From: Actinomycetota bacterium | Lineage (GTDB): Bacteria; Actinomycetota; CADDZG01; WHSQ01 | Direction: 5' to 3' | DNA length: 25,684 nucleotides | Assembly (NCBI GenBank): GCA_016781115.1 | Contig: JADDQX010000013.1 | Location: 1-25,684, forward strand | In this document: positions 5,487-12,621 of the stretch, piece by piece | Layout: the number at the start of each line of letters is the position of its first letter | Numbering within the stretch: position 1 is the stretch's first letter | Position numbers and translations under genes: made by a program | The notes under the pieces: generated by a model | What the model was told of the DNA's origin: nothing | The model's input: the letters and a program-made list of their open reading frames with translations, nothing else | Databases searched by the model: none

Positions 5487-7649
5487 TTAGCGAGCGACCT
5501 CTTGCACCTCGAACGCCTGGATCAGGTCGCCCTCTTTGACGTCCTGGAAACCTTCGAGGCCGATGCCGCACTCGAATCCAGCCGCCACCTCACGCTGGTC
5601 GTCCTTGAACCGACGAAGAGACCCGATCGTGGTTTCGTAGATCACGGTGCCGTCGCGCACGAGGCGCGCGGGGGCGTTGCGGCGCACGACACCGTCCAGC
5701 ACCATGCAGCCCGCAACGACGCCGAGCCGCGGCACTCGGAAGGTGGCGCGCACCTCAGCCTGGCCGATCGGCACCTCGCGGATCTCCGGCCCGAGCAGAC
5801 CTCTGGCCGCTGCCTCTATGTCCTGGACAGCCTGGTAGATGACGCGATAAGTGCGGACGTCGACCCCGGCCTCTTCGGCCATAGAGCGTGCGCCGGGGTT
5901 CTCGACCACGTTGAAGCCGATGACGATCGCGTCCGATGCCTGCGCCAGCGTGATGTCGTTCTCGCTGATCCCACCGACGCCCTTGCGCAATACGTTGATC
6001 TTCACGACCGACTGATCCATCTTCTCGAACTGGTCGGCAAGGGCCTCGACCGAACCCTGGGCATCGGCCTTGATGAGCACGTTCAGCTCCGGCACCTCGC
6101 CCTCGCGCGTGGCGGCGAGAAGGCTCTGGAGCGACACCCCGCGGCTCGCAACGATCTCGGCCTCGCGGATGTGGTGTCCCCGCTCGCCGGCGCGCTGGCG
6201 GGCTTCCCGCTCGTCGTCGAGCGATCGGAACTCGTCGCCCGCCTCCGGCACCGACTGCCATCCCAGCACCATCACCGGCACGCCGGGTCCGGCGCTTTCG
6301 ACGTTGTTGCCGTTCTCGTCCTGCATGGCCCGTACGCGTCCCCAGGCAGCGCCCGCAAGGAGCGCGTCGCCCTGGTAAAGGGTGCCCTTCTTCACCAACA
6401 CGGTGGCGACGGGGCCACGTCCCTTGTCCAGGTGGGCCTCGATCACAACGCCGCGCGCATGTGCTTCGGCGTTCGCCTTGAGGTCCAGCTGGACGTCACT
6501 GGTGAGCAGGATCATTTCGATCAATGAGTCCAGGTTCGTCCGAGCCTTGGCGGACACGTCGACGAACACGGTGTCGCCGCCCCACTCCTCGGGGAGGAGG
6601 CCGTGATCCGACAGCTGCTGCCGCACCCGGGCGGGGTCCGCCTCGGGCTTGTCGACCTTGTTGACCGCTACAACGATCGGGACACCTGCGGCCTTCGCAT
6701 GATCTATCGCCTCGACCGTCTGCGGCATCACGCCGTCGTCCGCCGCCACGACCAGCACGGCGATGTCCGTCGCCTGCGCACCGCGCGCGCGCATCGCGGT
6801 GAAAGCCGCGTGACCGGGCGTGTCGATGAAGGTCACGTCGCGGCCGTCGTGCTGGACCCGGTAAGCACCTATGTGTTGGGTGATCCCTCCAGCCTCTCCA
6901 CCGGCGACGTTCGTCTTGCGGATCGCGTCGAGGATCGCCGTCTTGCCGTGGTCGACATGGCCCATGACCGTGACGACCGGGGGCCGCGCTACGAGGTCCG
7001 CGCCGTCGTCTTCGTCCTCGTCCTCGTCGTCCTCGTCTGCCTCCTGGGTCGGGTCGATGATCTGAACCCTCACGCCGACCTCGTCGGCGACGAGCTCGAC
7101 CGCCTCGTCGCTCATGGACTGCGTGACGGTGACCATCTCGCCCAGCCCGATCAGGATCTTCACGATCTCGGCGGGGGCGCGGTCGATCTTCTCAGCGAAG
7201 TCCTTCACCGTGATCCCGCTATGCACCTTGACGACGTCGGCGGGACCGTCGGGGGCCGCGGCCTCGGGAGCGGCCTCCGCCTCTGCAGCGGGTGCCGGAG
7301 GGGCGACGCGGGCTGGGTCCGGGTGGCTCGGTCCCGGCGCTGCCGCGGGCTTGGGTGCCGGCGGCTTCGAGCTGGGCTCCGCCTGCTTCGGCGCCGCCTG
7401 TTTGGGCGCAGAAGGCTGGGGTTTCACGGGCGCAGGGTCCTGAGGAGCCGGTGGCGTCTGCTTCGTCGCCTCGGGCGCGGCCGGGGCCGCTCCGTTGCCG
7501 AGGTCGGACCTGATCCGCTTCGCAACGGATTCGTCGATCGAGGACGCGTGGCTCTTCGCCGGCTCTCCGATCTTCTCGAGGTGAGCCAGCACCTCCTTCG
7601 AAGACAGGCCGAGCTCTTTGGCTACTTCGTGGACCCTGGGCTTAGCCAT
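5487..7649 (-). CDS. infB: translation initiation factor IF-2
   Basis: IF-2 is the GTPase that brings fMet-tRNA to the 30S and promotes subunit joining. The 720-residue protein has an N-terminal IF2_N helix bundle (about 1-50), an Ala/Pro/Lys-rich linker (50-135), a second IF2_N-like segment (about 140-200), and a strikingly acidic run at 203-218. The G domain follows with GHVDHGKT (230-237), DTPGH (276-280) and NKVD (330-333), then domains II, III and IV. I chose ATG 7649 (MAKPRVHEVAKELG) with AAGGGAAG upstream, because the longer open frame upstream is the ylxR gene read in another frame. The start overlaps ylxR by 28 bases. Confidence 0.97.
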   Translation of the reverse strand: MAKPRVHEVAKELGLSSKEVLAHLEKIGEPAKSHASSIDESVAKRIRSDLGNGAAPAAPEATKQTPPAPQDPAPVKPQPSAPKQAAPKQAEPSSKPPAPKPAAAPGPSHPDPARVAPPAPAAEAEAAPEAAAPDGPADVVKVHSGITVKDFAEKIDRAPAEIVKILIGLGEMVTVTQSMSDEAVELVADEVGVRVQIIDPTQEADEDDEDEDEDDGADLVARPPVVTVMGHVDHGKTAILDAIRKTNVAGGEAGGITQHIGAYRVQHDGRDVTFIDTPGHAAFTAMRARGAQATDIAVLVVAADDGVMPQTVEAIDHAKAAGVPIVVAVNKVDKPEADPARVRQQLSDHGLLPEEWGGDTVFVDVSAKARTNLDSLIEMILLTSDVQLDLKANAEAHARGVVIEAHLDKGRGPVATVLVKKGTLYQGDALLAGAAWGRVRAMQDENGNNVESAGPGVPVMVLGWQSVPEAGDEFRSLDDEREARQRAGERGHHIREAEIVASRGVSLQSLLAATREGEVPELNVLIKADAQGSVEALADQFEKMDQSVVKINVLRKGVGGISENDITLAQASDAIVIGFNVVENPGARSMAEEAGVDVRTYRVIYQAVQDIEAAARGLLGPEIREVPIGQAEVRATFRVPRLGVVAGCMVLDGVVRRNAPARLVRDGTVIYETTIGSLRRFKDDQREVAAGFECGIGLEGFQDVKEGDLIQAFEVQEVAR

Positions 7650-7900
7650 GGACTTCCCTTTCTCATCAACTCGTGTTGCAGACCATCCGGCAGACGGTCG
7701 CAGCGGAGCGCCCGGCGAAGGCGACCCGAGGCGAACGCCGCTTCGACGCACCCTTGGTCCCGGCAGAGGTAGGCGCCCCGCCCGGCGGCTCCAGCCTCGG
7801 TCGACACGCTCCCGTCCGCGCTGCGAGCGACCCTCGTCAGCTCGCTCTGCGACCGCTTGGTGCGACAACCAACGCAGGTCCGAACAGGACCTGCATCCAT
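7622..7900 (-). CDS. ylxR: YlxR (DUF448) RNA-binding protein
   Basis: YlxR is a small nucleic-acid-binding protein encoded between nusA and infB; homologues have been linked to RNase P and to transcription control. The 92 residues show the diagnostic RTCVGCRTKRSQSELTRVAR at the N-terminus and GRGAYLCRDQGCVEAA with LRRALR after it. The ATG at 7900 follows the nusA TAA with one base between, and the 3' end overlaps infB. The context nusA-ylxR-infB makes the assignment firm despite the small size. Confidence 0.93.
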   Translation of the reverse strand: MDAGPVRTCVGCRTKRSQSELTRVARSADGSVSTEAGAAGRGAYLCRDQGCVEAAFASGRLRRALRCDRLPDGLQHELMRKGSPWLSPGSTK

Positions 7901-7901
7901 A

Positions 7902-8951
7902 TTAGTCCGCGCCCCGCGAAGTCTCGGCGGCTGCGGGCTCCGGAGCCGGCTCGTTCTCTTTCCGGACCTGCGACTCCGACTTGATGTCGACGCGGAGACC
8001 CGTGAGGCGCGCTGCTAGCCGCGCGTTCTGGCCCTCCTTGCCGATGGCCAGCGAGAGCTGGTAGTCGGGGACGATCACTAGGGCGGTGTCGCCGTCGGGG
8101 GCGATCTGGACCTCTGTGACCTTGGCGGGTGACAGAGCGTTGGCGACGAATTCCTCGCGGGCTTCCGTCCACTTGATGATGTCGATCTTCTCCCCACGCA
8201 GCTCGTTCATCACCATCCGGACCCGTGACCCCTTGGCTCCCACGCAGGCGCCGACGGGGTCGACGTTGCGGTCGCTGGAGGCGACGGCGATCTTGGAGCG
8301 GTGCCCCGGCTCCCTCGCGATCGACTTGATCTCGACGATCCCGTCCATGATCTCGGGGACCTCGAGCTCGAAGAGACGGCGGATCAGGTTCGGGTGCGTC
8401 CTGGACACGATGATCTGGGGGCCGCGGGCGGAGCGACGGACCTCCACGATGTACGCCTTCAGGCGCGCCCCGTGCTCGTAGCGCTCGTGTGGGATCTGCT
8501 CGGACGGAGGCATCAGCGCCTCGACCTTGCCCAGATCCAGGATCGTGTAGCGATGATCCTGCTGCTGGACGATCCCGGTGACGATGTCGCCCTCGCGGCC
8601 GGAGTACTCGCCGAAGGTGAGATCGCGCTCCGCGTCGCGGATGCGCGACACGATCACTTGCTTCGCCGCTTGCGCCGCGATCCGCCCGAAGTCCGCGGGC
8701 GTGTCCTCCCACTCCTTCAGCACCCTGACCTCTTCGGTCTCGGGATCGACCTCGATGTCTTGTCGGTAGACCGTGACTTCCTCGGTATCGCGGTCGATGA
8801 CGGCCCGTGCCTTCACGGTCGGCTCGTGCTCCGCGTTGATGATGCGGAGATAAGCGGAGGCAAGGGCCTTCTCGATCGCTTCCACCAGGGTTTCGAACGA
8901 GATGCCCCGCTCGCGCTCCAGCTCGCGCAGAGAATCCATAGGGATCTTCAT
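7902..8951 (-). CDS. nusA: transcription elongation/termination factor NusA
   Basis: NusA binds RNA polymerase and nascent RNA and modulates pausing, termination and antitermination. The 349 residues contain the N-terminal polymerase-binding domain (1-115), an S1 domain (about 119-186) and two KH domains, with DPVGACVGAKGSRVRMVMNEL (231-251) and IGKEGQNARLAARLTG (303-318). It ends in a short Glu/Ala/Pro tail and lacks the acidic repeats found in enterobacterial NusA, as usual for Gram-positives. ATG 8951 has GGAAGGGG ten bases upstream. A six-codon mini-ORF ends in an ATGA overlap with this start. Confidence 0.97.
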   Translation of the reverse strand: MKIPMDSLRELERERGISFETLVEAIEKALASAYLRIINAEHEPTVKARAVIDRDTEEVTVYRQDIEVDPETEEVRVLKEWEDTPADFGRIAAQAAKQVIVSRIRDAERDLTFGEYSGREGDIVTGIVQQQDHRYTILDLGKVEALMPPSEQIPHERYEHGARLKAYIVEVRRSARGPQIIVSRTHPNLIRRLFELEVPEIMDGIVEIKSIAREPGHRSKIAVASSDRNVDPVGACVGAKGSRVRMVMNELRGEKIDIIKWTEAREEFVANALSPAKVTEVQIAPDGDTALVIVPDYQLSLAIGKEGQNARLAARLTGLRVDIKSESQVRKENEPAPEPAAAETSRGAD

Positions 8952-9001
8952 CTCGGTGCCCCTTCCATGTCCTTCACTTCCTGCACTCCTGCACTTCCTG
9001 C
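8948..9001 (-). promoter_or_regulatory. nusA initiation region with triple SD-like repeat and coupled mini-ORF
   Basis: The short rimP-nusA gap contains three near-identical units on the minus strand (GCAGGAAGT, GCAGGAGT, GCAGGAAGT; 8976-9001), each carrying a purine-rich AGGA core. It also contains a mini-ORF, ATG 8968 (M-E-G-A-P-R) ending in TGA at 8950-8948, which overlaps the nusA ATG as ATGA. In-frame GTG codons upstream would lengthen it to 12 codons. It may tune nusA translation; chance cannot be excluded for so short an ORF. Confidence 0.35.
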
Positions 9002-9002
9002 C

Positions 9003-9464
9003 TCAGTTCCATTCAAAGACGGTCCTAGCCGACTTGATCTCGTCGTACGGGACCTCGACCTGGTCGCTCTCGACCTCGAGACGCACCGAGTCGGGACCCG
9101 CGTCGGCGATCACGCCTTCGAGACGGTGGCTGTCCGCCCGCATCCGCTCCTTGGTCTTCATCACGACCTTGCGGCCGACACAGCTCTCGAAGTGGTGACG
9201 GTCCCTCAAGGTCCGCTCCAGTCCCGGTGATGAGACCTCCAGCGTGTAGCGGCCCCCGATGGGATCCCTCAGGTCGAGCCCGCGTGAGATCTCCTCGGAG
9301 ACCTCGGCGACGGTATCGAGGTCCACGCCACCCGAGTCGGCGTCCACGTACACCCGGATCACGACGCTCCCCTGCTGTCCGCCCATCTCCACGTCCCACA
9401 ACAGCAACGAGCGGCGCCGGGTCACTGCCTCGGCGAGGTCCCTGACCTCCTCGAGCGCACCCAT
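9003..9464 (-). CDS. rimP: ribosome maturation factor RimP
   Basis: RimP assists 30S subunit assembly at the 3' domain. The 153 residues match the family: VVIRVYVDADSGGVDLDTVAEVSEEISRGLD, then DPIGGRYTLEVSSPGLERTLRDRHHFESCVGRKV, and an SH3-like C-terminal domain ending VPYDEIKSARTVFEW. ATG 9464 is preceded by GGAGGGG. It is the first gene of the rimP-nusA-ylxR-infB operon and lies divergently from the small bL37-type gene, with hairpins in its leader. Confidence 0.96.
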   Translation of the reverse strand: MGALEEVRDLAEAVTRRRSLLLWDVEMGGQQGSVVIRVYVDADSGGVDLDTVAEVSEEISRGLDLRDPIGGRYTLEVSSPGLERTLRDRHHFESCVGRKVVMKTKERMRADSHRLEGVIADAGPDSVRLEVESDQVEVPYDEIKSARTVFEWN

Positions 9465-9481
9465 GACCCCTCCTCACGAAC

Positions 9482-9504
9482 GAAGCCCCTCGGGGAGGGG
9501 CTTC
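9482..9504 (-). other. nine-pair hairpin just upstream of rimP
   Basis: GAAGCCCCT (9482-9490) and AGGGGCTTC (9496-9504) form a perfect nine-pair stem with a five-base loop. In the rimP transcript it ends 17 bases before the start codon, just above the GGAGGGG binding site. There is no T-run on either strand. It could be an attenuator, a stabilising 5' structure or a U-less terminator; the sequence does not decide. Confidence 0.6.
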
Positions 9505-9559
9505 ACGTCGATGCCTCTGTTAGTAGTGCTGCTCGTGTACGACCTGAAACTCCTGCTCA

Positions 9560-9583
9560 GGGCGGTTTCCCACTTTACCACCC
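9560..9583 (-). other. second hairpin in rimP leader
   Basis: On the minus strand GGGTGGT pairs with ACCGCCC through seven pairs including one G-U wobble, with a ten-base loop AAAGTGGGAA. The same DNA read on the plus strand has a C-A mismatch at that pair. The fold therefore favours an RNA made in the rimP direction. Together with the 9482-9504 hairpin it suggests a structured operon leader. Confidence 0.45.
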
Positions 9584-9642
9584 GCTACGGTACGTGACCG
9601 GCTGAGCTAGATTCCCTCCACACGCGATCGAGAGGAGGATCT

Positions 9643-9717
9643 GTGGCCAAACGAGCCCGAAGGCGGCGCGCACGCAAGAAGAACAAGGCGAACCACGGCC
9701 GGAGGCCGAACGCCTAA
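9643..9717 (+). CDS. ribosomal protein bL37-type 24-residue peptide
   Basis: A 24-codon ORF starts with GTG at 9643, four bases after an excellent AGAGGAGG, and ends TAA. The peptide begins MAKRARRRRARKKNK and ends ANHGRRPNA; it is extremely basic. Actinobacterial 50S subunits carry a tiny protein, bL37, known from mycobacterial ribosome structures, which I recall as having the same MAKRxRxxR start and NHGxRPN end and the same length. It is the only plus-strand gene recognised here, divergent from rimP and convergent with ispG. A TAGATT (9608-9613) is a possible -10 element, but no good -35 was found. The length and both ends match, so the call is good though made from memory. Confidence 0.85.
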   Translation: MAKRARRRRARKKNKANHGRRPNA

Positions 9718-9814
9718 GCACCACACAACCCTTATGGACCTAGATGGTCCCCGAGAACCGCATCCGTTGGGGGCGTAGATAGTCCCAGAGAAGGGGACTT
9801 CGCGGCCTAATGAG
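9718..9814. terminator. convergent bL37/ispG intergenic region with two hairpins
   Basis: Two hairpins lie between the convergent ends: GGACC-TAGAT-GGTCC (9736-9750) and AGTCCC-(7 nt)-GGGACT (9781-9799). Neither has a T-run, in line with the U-poor terminators often seen in high-GC Gram-positives. The two are linked by a 17-base direct repeat (9741-9757 and 9776-9792, two mismatches), and GTCCCC of the first could instead pair with GGGGAC of the second. It probably terminates transcription from one or both sides. Confidence 0.45.
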
Positions 9815-10984
9815 TTAGTTGGGGTTGGGGGGGCCGAGCCCGACCTGCAGCAGGGCGTTCCTGCGTCCGGCGCCCTTCAGGACCTCGACGACTCCGTCGT
9901 CCCGTGCGCCCTCGGCTCGGATCTCGGCGGCCACCCGCTCTGCCTCCTCCAACAAGGCGTCGACCAAGCGGTCGTGCGGGACCCACCCGATCTGCTTGCC
10001 CTTCGAGAACAGAAGGCCGCGTCCGGGCCCGGCGGCGATACCGATGTCGGCATCTCGGGCCTCGCCGGGGCCGTTCACCTCGCAGCCCATCACCGCGATC
10101 TGCATGGGGGGAAGGTCCATCTTCTCGATCCGCTCCTCGACCTCCTGAGCCAGGGCGAACACATCCAGCTCGGCGCGGCCGCAAGAGGGGCAGGCGACGA
10201 GGTCGAAGGTGTCTTGCCTGATCCCGAGCGCGGCGAGGATCTGCTTTCCCACCTTCACCTCTTCCACCGGCTCGGCGGTGAGAGACACGCGGATCGTGTC
10301 GCCGATCCCCTCTGCCAACAAGGTTCCGATACCGATGGCGGACTTGACGATCCCTTGCTTGGGCGTACCGGCCTCGGTCACTCCGAGGTGGAGAGGGACG
10401 TCGGTCTGCGTCGCCAGGAGCCGGTAGGCGTTGATCATCTCCGCCACGTTCTGGTGCTTCACCGAGACCTTCACGTCCGTGAAGCCGTGCTCCTCCAGCA
10501 AGCCGATCTCGTACAGCGCGCTTTCGACCAGAGCCTCTGAGGTCGGCCGGCCGTACTTCTCGACGAGCTTCCGATCTAGGGATCCCGCGTTCACCCCGAT
10601 CCGGATCGGCACGCCTCGCTCCCGCGCCGCGTCCGCGACCTCCTTCACGTGCTTCGGGTTGCGCATGTTGCCCGGGTTTAGGCGCAGCCCATGAACCCCC
10701 GCCTCCAGGGACATGAGGGCGAGCCGGACGGAGAAGTGGATGTCGGCGATGATCGGCACGCCGCCCTCTTGAACGATCGTCGGCAGGGCCTTCGCGTCAC
10801 CCTCGTGTGGGACCGCAACGCGGACGATGTCGGCGCCCTGAGTGGCGAGCTCGTGCACCTGGATCAAGGTCGCCTGAACGTCGTCCGTCTTGGTCGTCGT
10901 CATCGACTGGATCGAGATCGGGGCGTCGCCACCGACCGCAACCGAGCCCACCTTCACCTGACGCGACCTGCGTCTCTCGTACAT
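9815..10984 (-). CDS. ispG: 4-hydroxy-3-methylbut-2-enyl diphosphate synthase (flavodoxin/ferredoxin)
   Basis: IspG (GcpE) makes HMBPP from MEcPP, the penultimate MEP-pathway step, using a [4Fe-4S] cluster. The 389 residues show the TIM-barrel start with SIQSMTTTKTDDVQAT and the RLNPGN motif (101-106). The cluster ligands are CPSCGR (Cys265, Cys268) and MGCEVNGPGE (Cys301, with Glu308 the likely fourth ligand). The start is ATG 10984; the next gene upstream, a GNAT protein, ends 26 bases before. It shares the transcription unit with dxr, another MEP gene. Confidence 0.97.
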   Translation of the reverse strand: MYERRRSRQVKVGSVAVGGDAPISIQSMTTTKTDDVQATLIQVHELATQGADIVRVAVPHEGDAKALPTIVQEGGVPIIADIHFSVRLALMSLEAGVHGLRLNPGNMRNPKHVKEVADAARERGVPIRIGVNAGSLDRKLVEKYGRPTSEALVESALYEIGLLEEHGFTDVKVSVKHQNVAEMINAYRLLATQTDVPLHLGVTEAGTPKQGIVKSAIGIGTLLAEGIGDTIRVSLTAEPVEEVKVGKQILAALGIRQDTFDLVACPSCGRAELDVFALAQEVEERIEKMDLPPMQIAVMGCEVNGPGEARDADIGIAAGPGRGLLFSKGKQIGWVPHDRLVDALLEEAERVAAEIRAEGARDDGVVEVLKGAGRRNALLQVGLGPPNPN

Positions 10985-11010
10985 AGATCCAGTCTAGGGG
11001 CGCCGGATGT

Positions 11011-11439
11011 CTAGAGATCGCGTGAGAAATGGAAGCTTGTTATGGAGTACCTCTCGCGGAAGTAGAACCTGTGGGCGTCCCAGCGCTGGGTGCCGGAGTC
11101 GAGCTGGACCTTGCTGCAGCCTGCCTCGCGGGCGGTCTCCACGAGATGATCGTTCAACGTTCGCCCATAGCTCTTGGAGCGCCAGCGGGCAGCCGTGACC
11201 AGGTCATCGATGTACATGAAGCGGCCGTGAAGGAAGCCATGCGTCAGGTGGTAGCCGGCCGCAGCGCGGCACTCTGCCTCATCGAAGAGCCCTACGACGC
11301 GATAGCCGAGCGGGTAGCCGTCGCGGTAGATGTCGCGGAACCCCTGCAAGCTCAGTTCCGTCCGGAGCTCGCGCATCACGGGATGGATCTCCTCCAGGCG
11401 CGGATCATCCGGACCGGCCTCGACGAACTCGATGGTCAT
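11011..11439 (-). CDS. GNAT family N-acetyltransferase
   Basis: The 142-residue protein has the GNAT layout: a central strand MYIDDLVTAARWRSKSYGRTLNDHL whose RSKSYG fits the acetyl-CoA pyrophosphate loop (R-x-x-x-x-G/A), a helix, then KVQLDSGTQRWDAHRFYFRERY, the typical motif B end. The substrate (amine of a small molecule or a protein N-terminus) cannot be told. Its ATG directly abuts the rseP TAG with no gap, so it is part of the dxr-rseP-ispG operon. It is not a standard member of this cluster and may be a lineage-specific insertion. Confidence 0.88.
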   Translation of the reverse strand: MTIEFVEAGPDDPRLEEIHPVMRELRTELSLQGFRDIYRDGYPLGYRVVGLFDEAECRAAAGYHLTHGFLHGRFMYIDDLVTAARWRSKSYGRTLNDHLVETAREAGCSKVQLDSGTQRWDAHRFYFRERYSITSFHFSRDL

Positions 11440-12621
11440 CTAGAAAGGCGACTGCAAGGGCCGCGCTAGATCCAGGTACAGGACGGCGACGAACAAGACC
11501 AGGAAGAAGGCGATGACGGCTGCCGCGACCGGGATCAGCTTACGGATGTCGACCTTTCTCCCCGTCACCTTCTCCCATGCGAGAACCGCGAGGTGGCCAC
11601 CGTCGAGCGGTGGAAGCGGCAGAAGGTTCATCATCCCGACGAAGATCGTGAACGCGACTATCAAGCCGACGAAGTTCAGGTACTCGCCCTCCTCGACCGT
11701 TTCTCCTGCCAGTCGACCGGCTCCTACCAGTCCCATCGCGCCGTCGGCGTCTCGTTCCCCCTCCCCGCGTACTTCCCGCCATAGGTCACCGCCGAAGACC
11801 TGTGTGAAGACCCGCCCCATCCCCGTGAAGGACCGGGCCGTAACGTCGACGACGAGCCCTCCGCTCATCGTGGCGGCGCCGATCAGGTTCTCCTTCTGGT
11901 ACTGCGGCTTCGGCTGAACCCCGAGGAAAGCGGTTTGCTCGCCCGATGCGACGGGTGCCAGCTCCTCGCCGGGCGGCGCGTAGTCGACGAGCTGTCCTTC
12001 CTCGCTGAAGGTCGCCGACCCGAGGCGAGCGGACACATCCAGCCGTTCTCCGTCTCGCTGGACGACGAGGTCCAAGGTGGCTCCCGGATCGGCCGCGCGG
12101 ATCGCGGCCCTCGTTTCGTTCCAGTCCCGCGTCTCCTGGCCGTTGATCTCCACGATGACGTCGCCCTCGCGCAGGCCGGCCGCGGCCGCGGGAGCGACCT
12201 CGCCCTGGATCTCCTGCTCCACCAGCGCAACCTCGTTGGTCGCCTCGTTGGTGGGGAACCCGATCGTCATCATCGTGACGACGAGGACGACGAACGCCAC
12301 CAACCAGTGCGTTGCCGAACCCGCCAGGAGGACGATCGCCCGCTGCCACGCGGGCTTGTTCGGGTAAGACCGCGGCTGGTCTTCTTCCGGAACCTCCTCA
12401 TACGGGTTCATCCCTACGATCTTCACGAAGCCGCCTGCGGGTATGGCCGCGATCCCGTACTCCGTCTCGCCCTTCTTGAACGACCACAGCGGCGGCCCGA
12501 ACCCGATGAAGAACTTCGTGGCCTTGAACCCGAACGCCTTCGCCGCGATGAGGTGCCCGGCTTCGTGGATCATCACGACCGTGAGGATCGCAACGATGAA
12601 GAGGATCACCCCGAAGCTCAC
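11440..12621 (-). CDS. rseP: RseP/Rip1-type site-2 zinc metalloprotease (M50)
   Basis: Intramembrane proteases of this family cleave anti-sigma factors or other membrane substrates. The zinc motif HEAGH is at residues 19-23 in the first membrane helix. A PDZ domain with GLREGDVIVEINGQ lies in the middle, and the C-terminal MNLLPLPPLDGGH supplies the third ligand, followed by a last membrane helix (IPVAAAVIAFFLVLFVAVLYL). I chose GTG 12621 (MSFGVILFI), which overlaps the dxr stop as GTGA, instead of an upstream extension rich in Arg/Ser that lies over dxr coding sequence. That gives 393 residues. dxr next to this protease is a widespread arrangement. Confidence 0.94.
   Translation of the reverse strand: MSFGVILFIVAILTVVMIHEAGHLIAAKAFGFKATKFFIGFGPPLWSFKKGETEYGIAAIPAGGFVKIVGMNPYEEVPEEDQPRSYPNKPAWQRAIVLLAGSATHWLVAFVVLVVTMMTIGFPTNEATNEVALVEQEIQGEVAPAAAAGLREGDVIVEINGQETRDWNETRAAIRAADPGATLDLVVQRDGERLDVSARLGSATFSEEGQLVDYAPPGEELAPVASGEQTAFLGVQPKPQYQKENLIGAATMSGGLVVDVTARSFTGMGRVFTQVFGGDLWREVRGEGERDADGAMGLVGAGRLAGETVEEGEYLNFVGLIVAFTIFVGMMNLLPLPPLDGGHLAVLAWEKVTGRKVDIRKLIPVAAAVIAFFLVLFVAVLYLDLARPLQSPF

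Noticed and set aside
5409..7772. Very long open frames on the plus strand opposite infB (372 and 389 codons)
   Set aside because: They lie entirely antisense to the well-conserved infB, have no family features or ribosome binding sites, and are a known by-product of high-GC codon usage.
7650..7868. 73-codon N-terminal extension of IF-2
   Set aside because: The stretch is the ylxR gene in another reading frame; MAKPRVHEV at 7649 has a ribosome binding site and matches the IF-2 family start.
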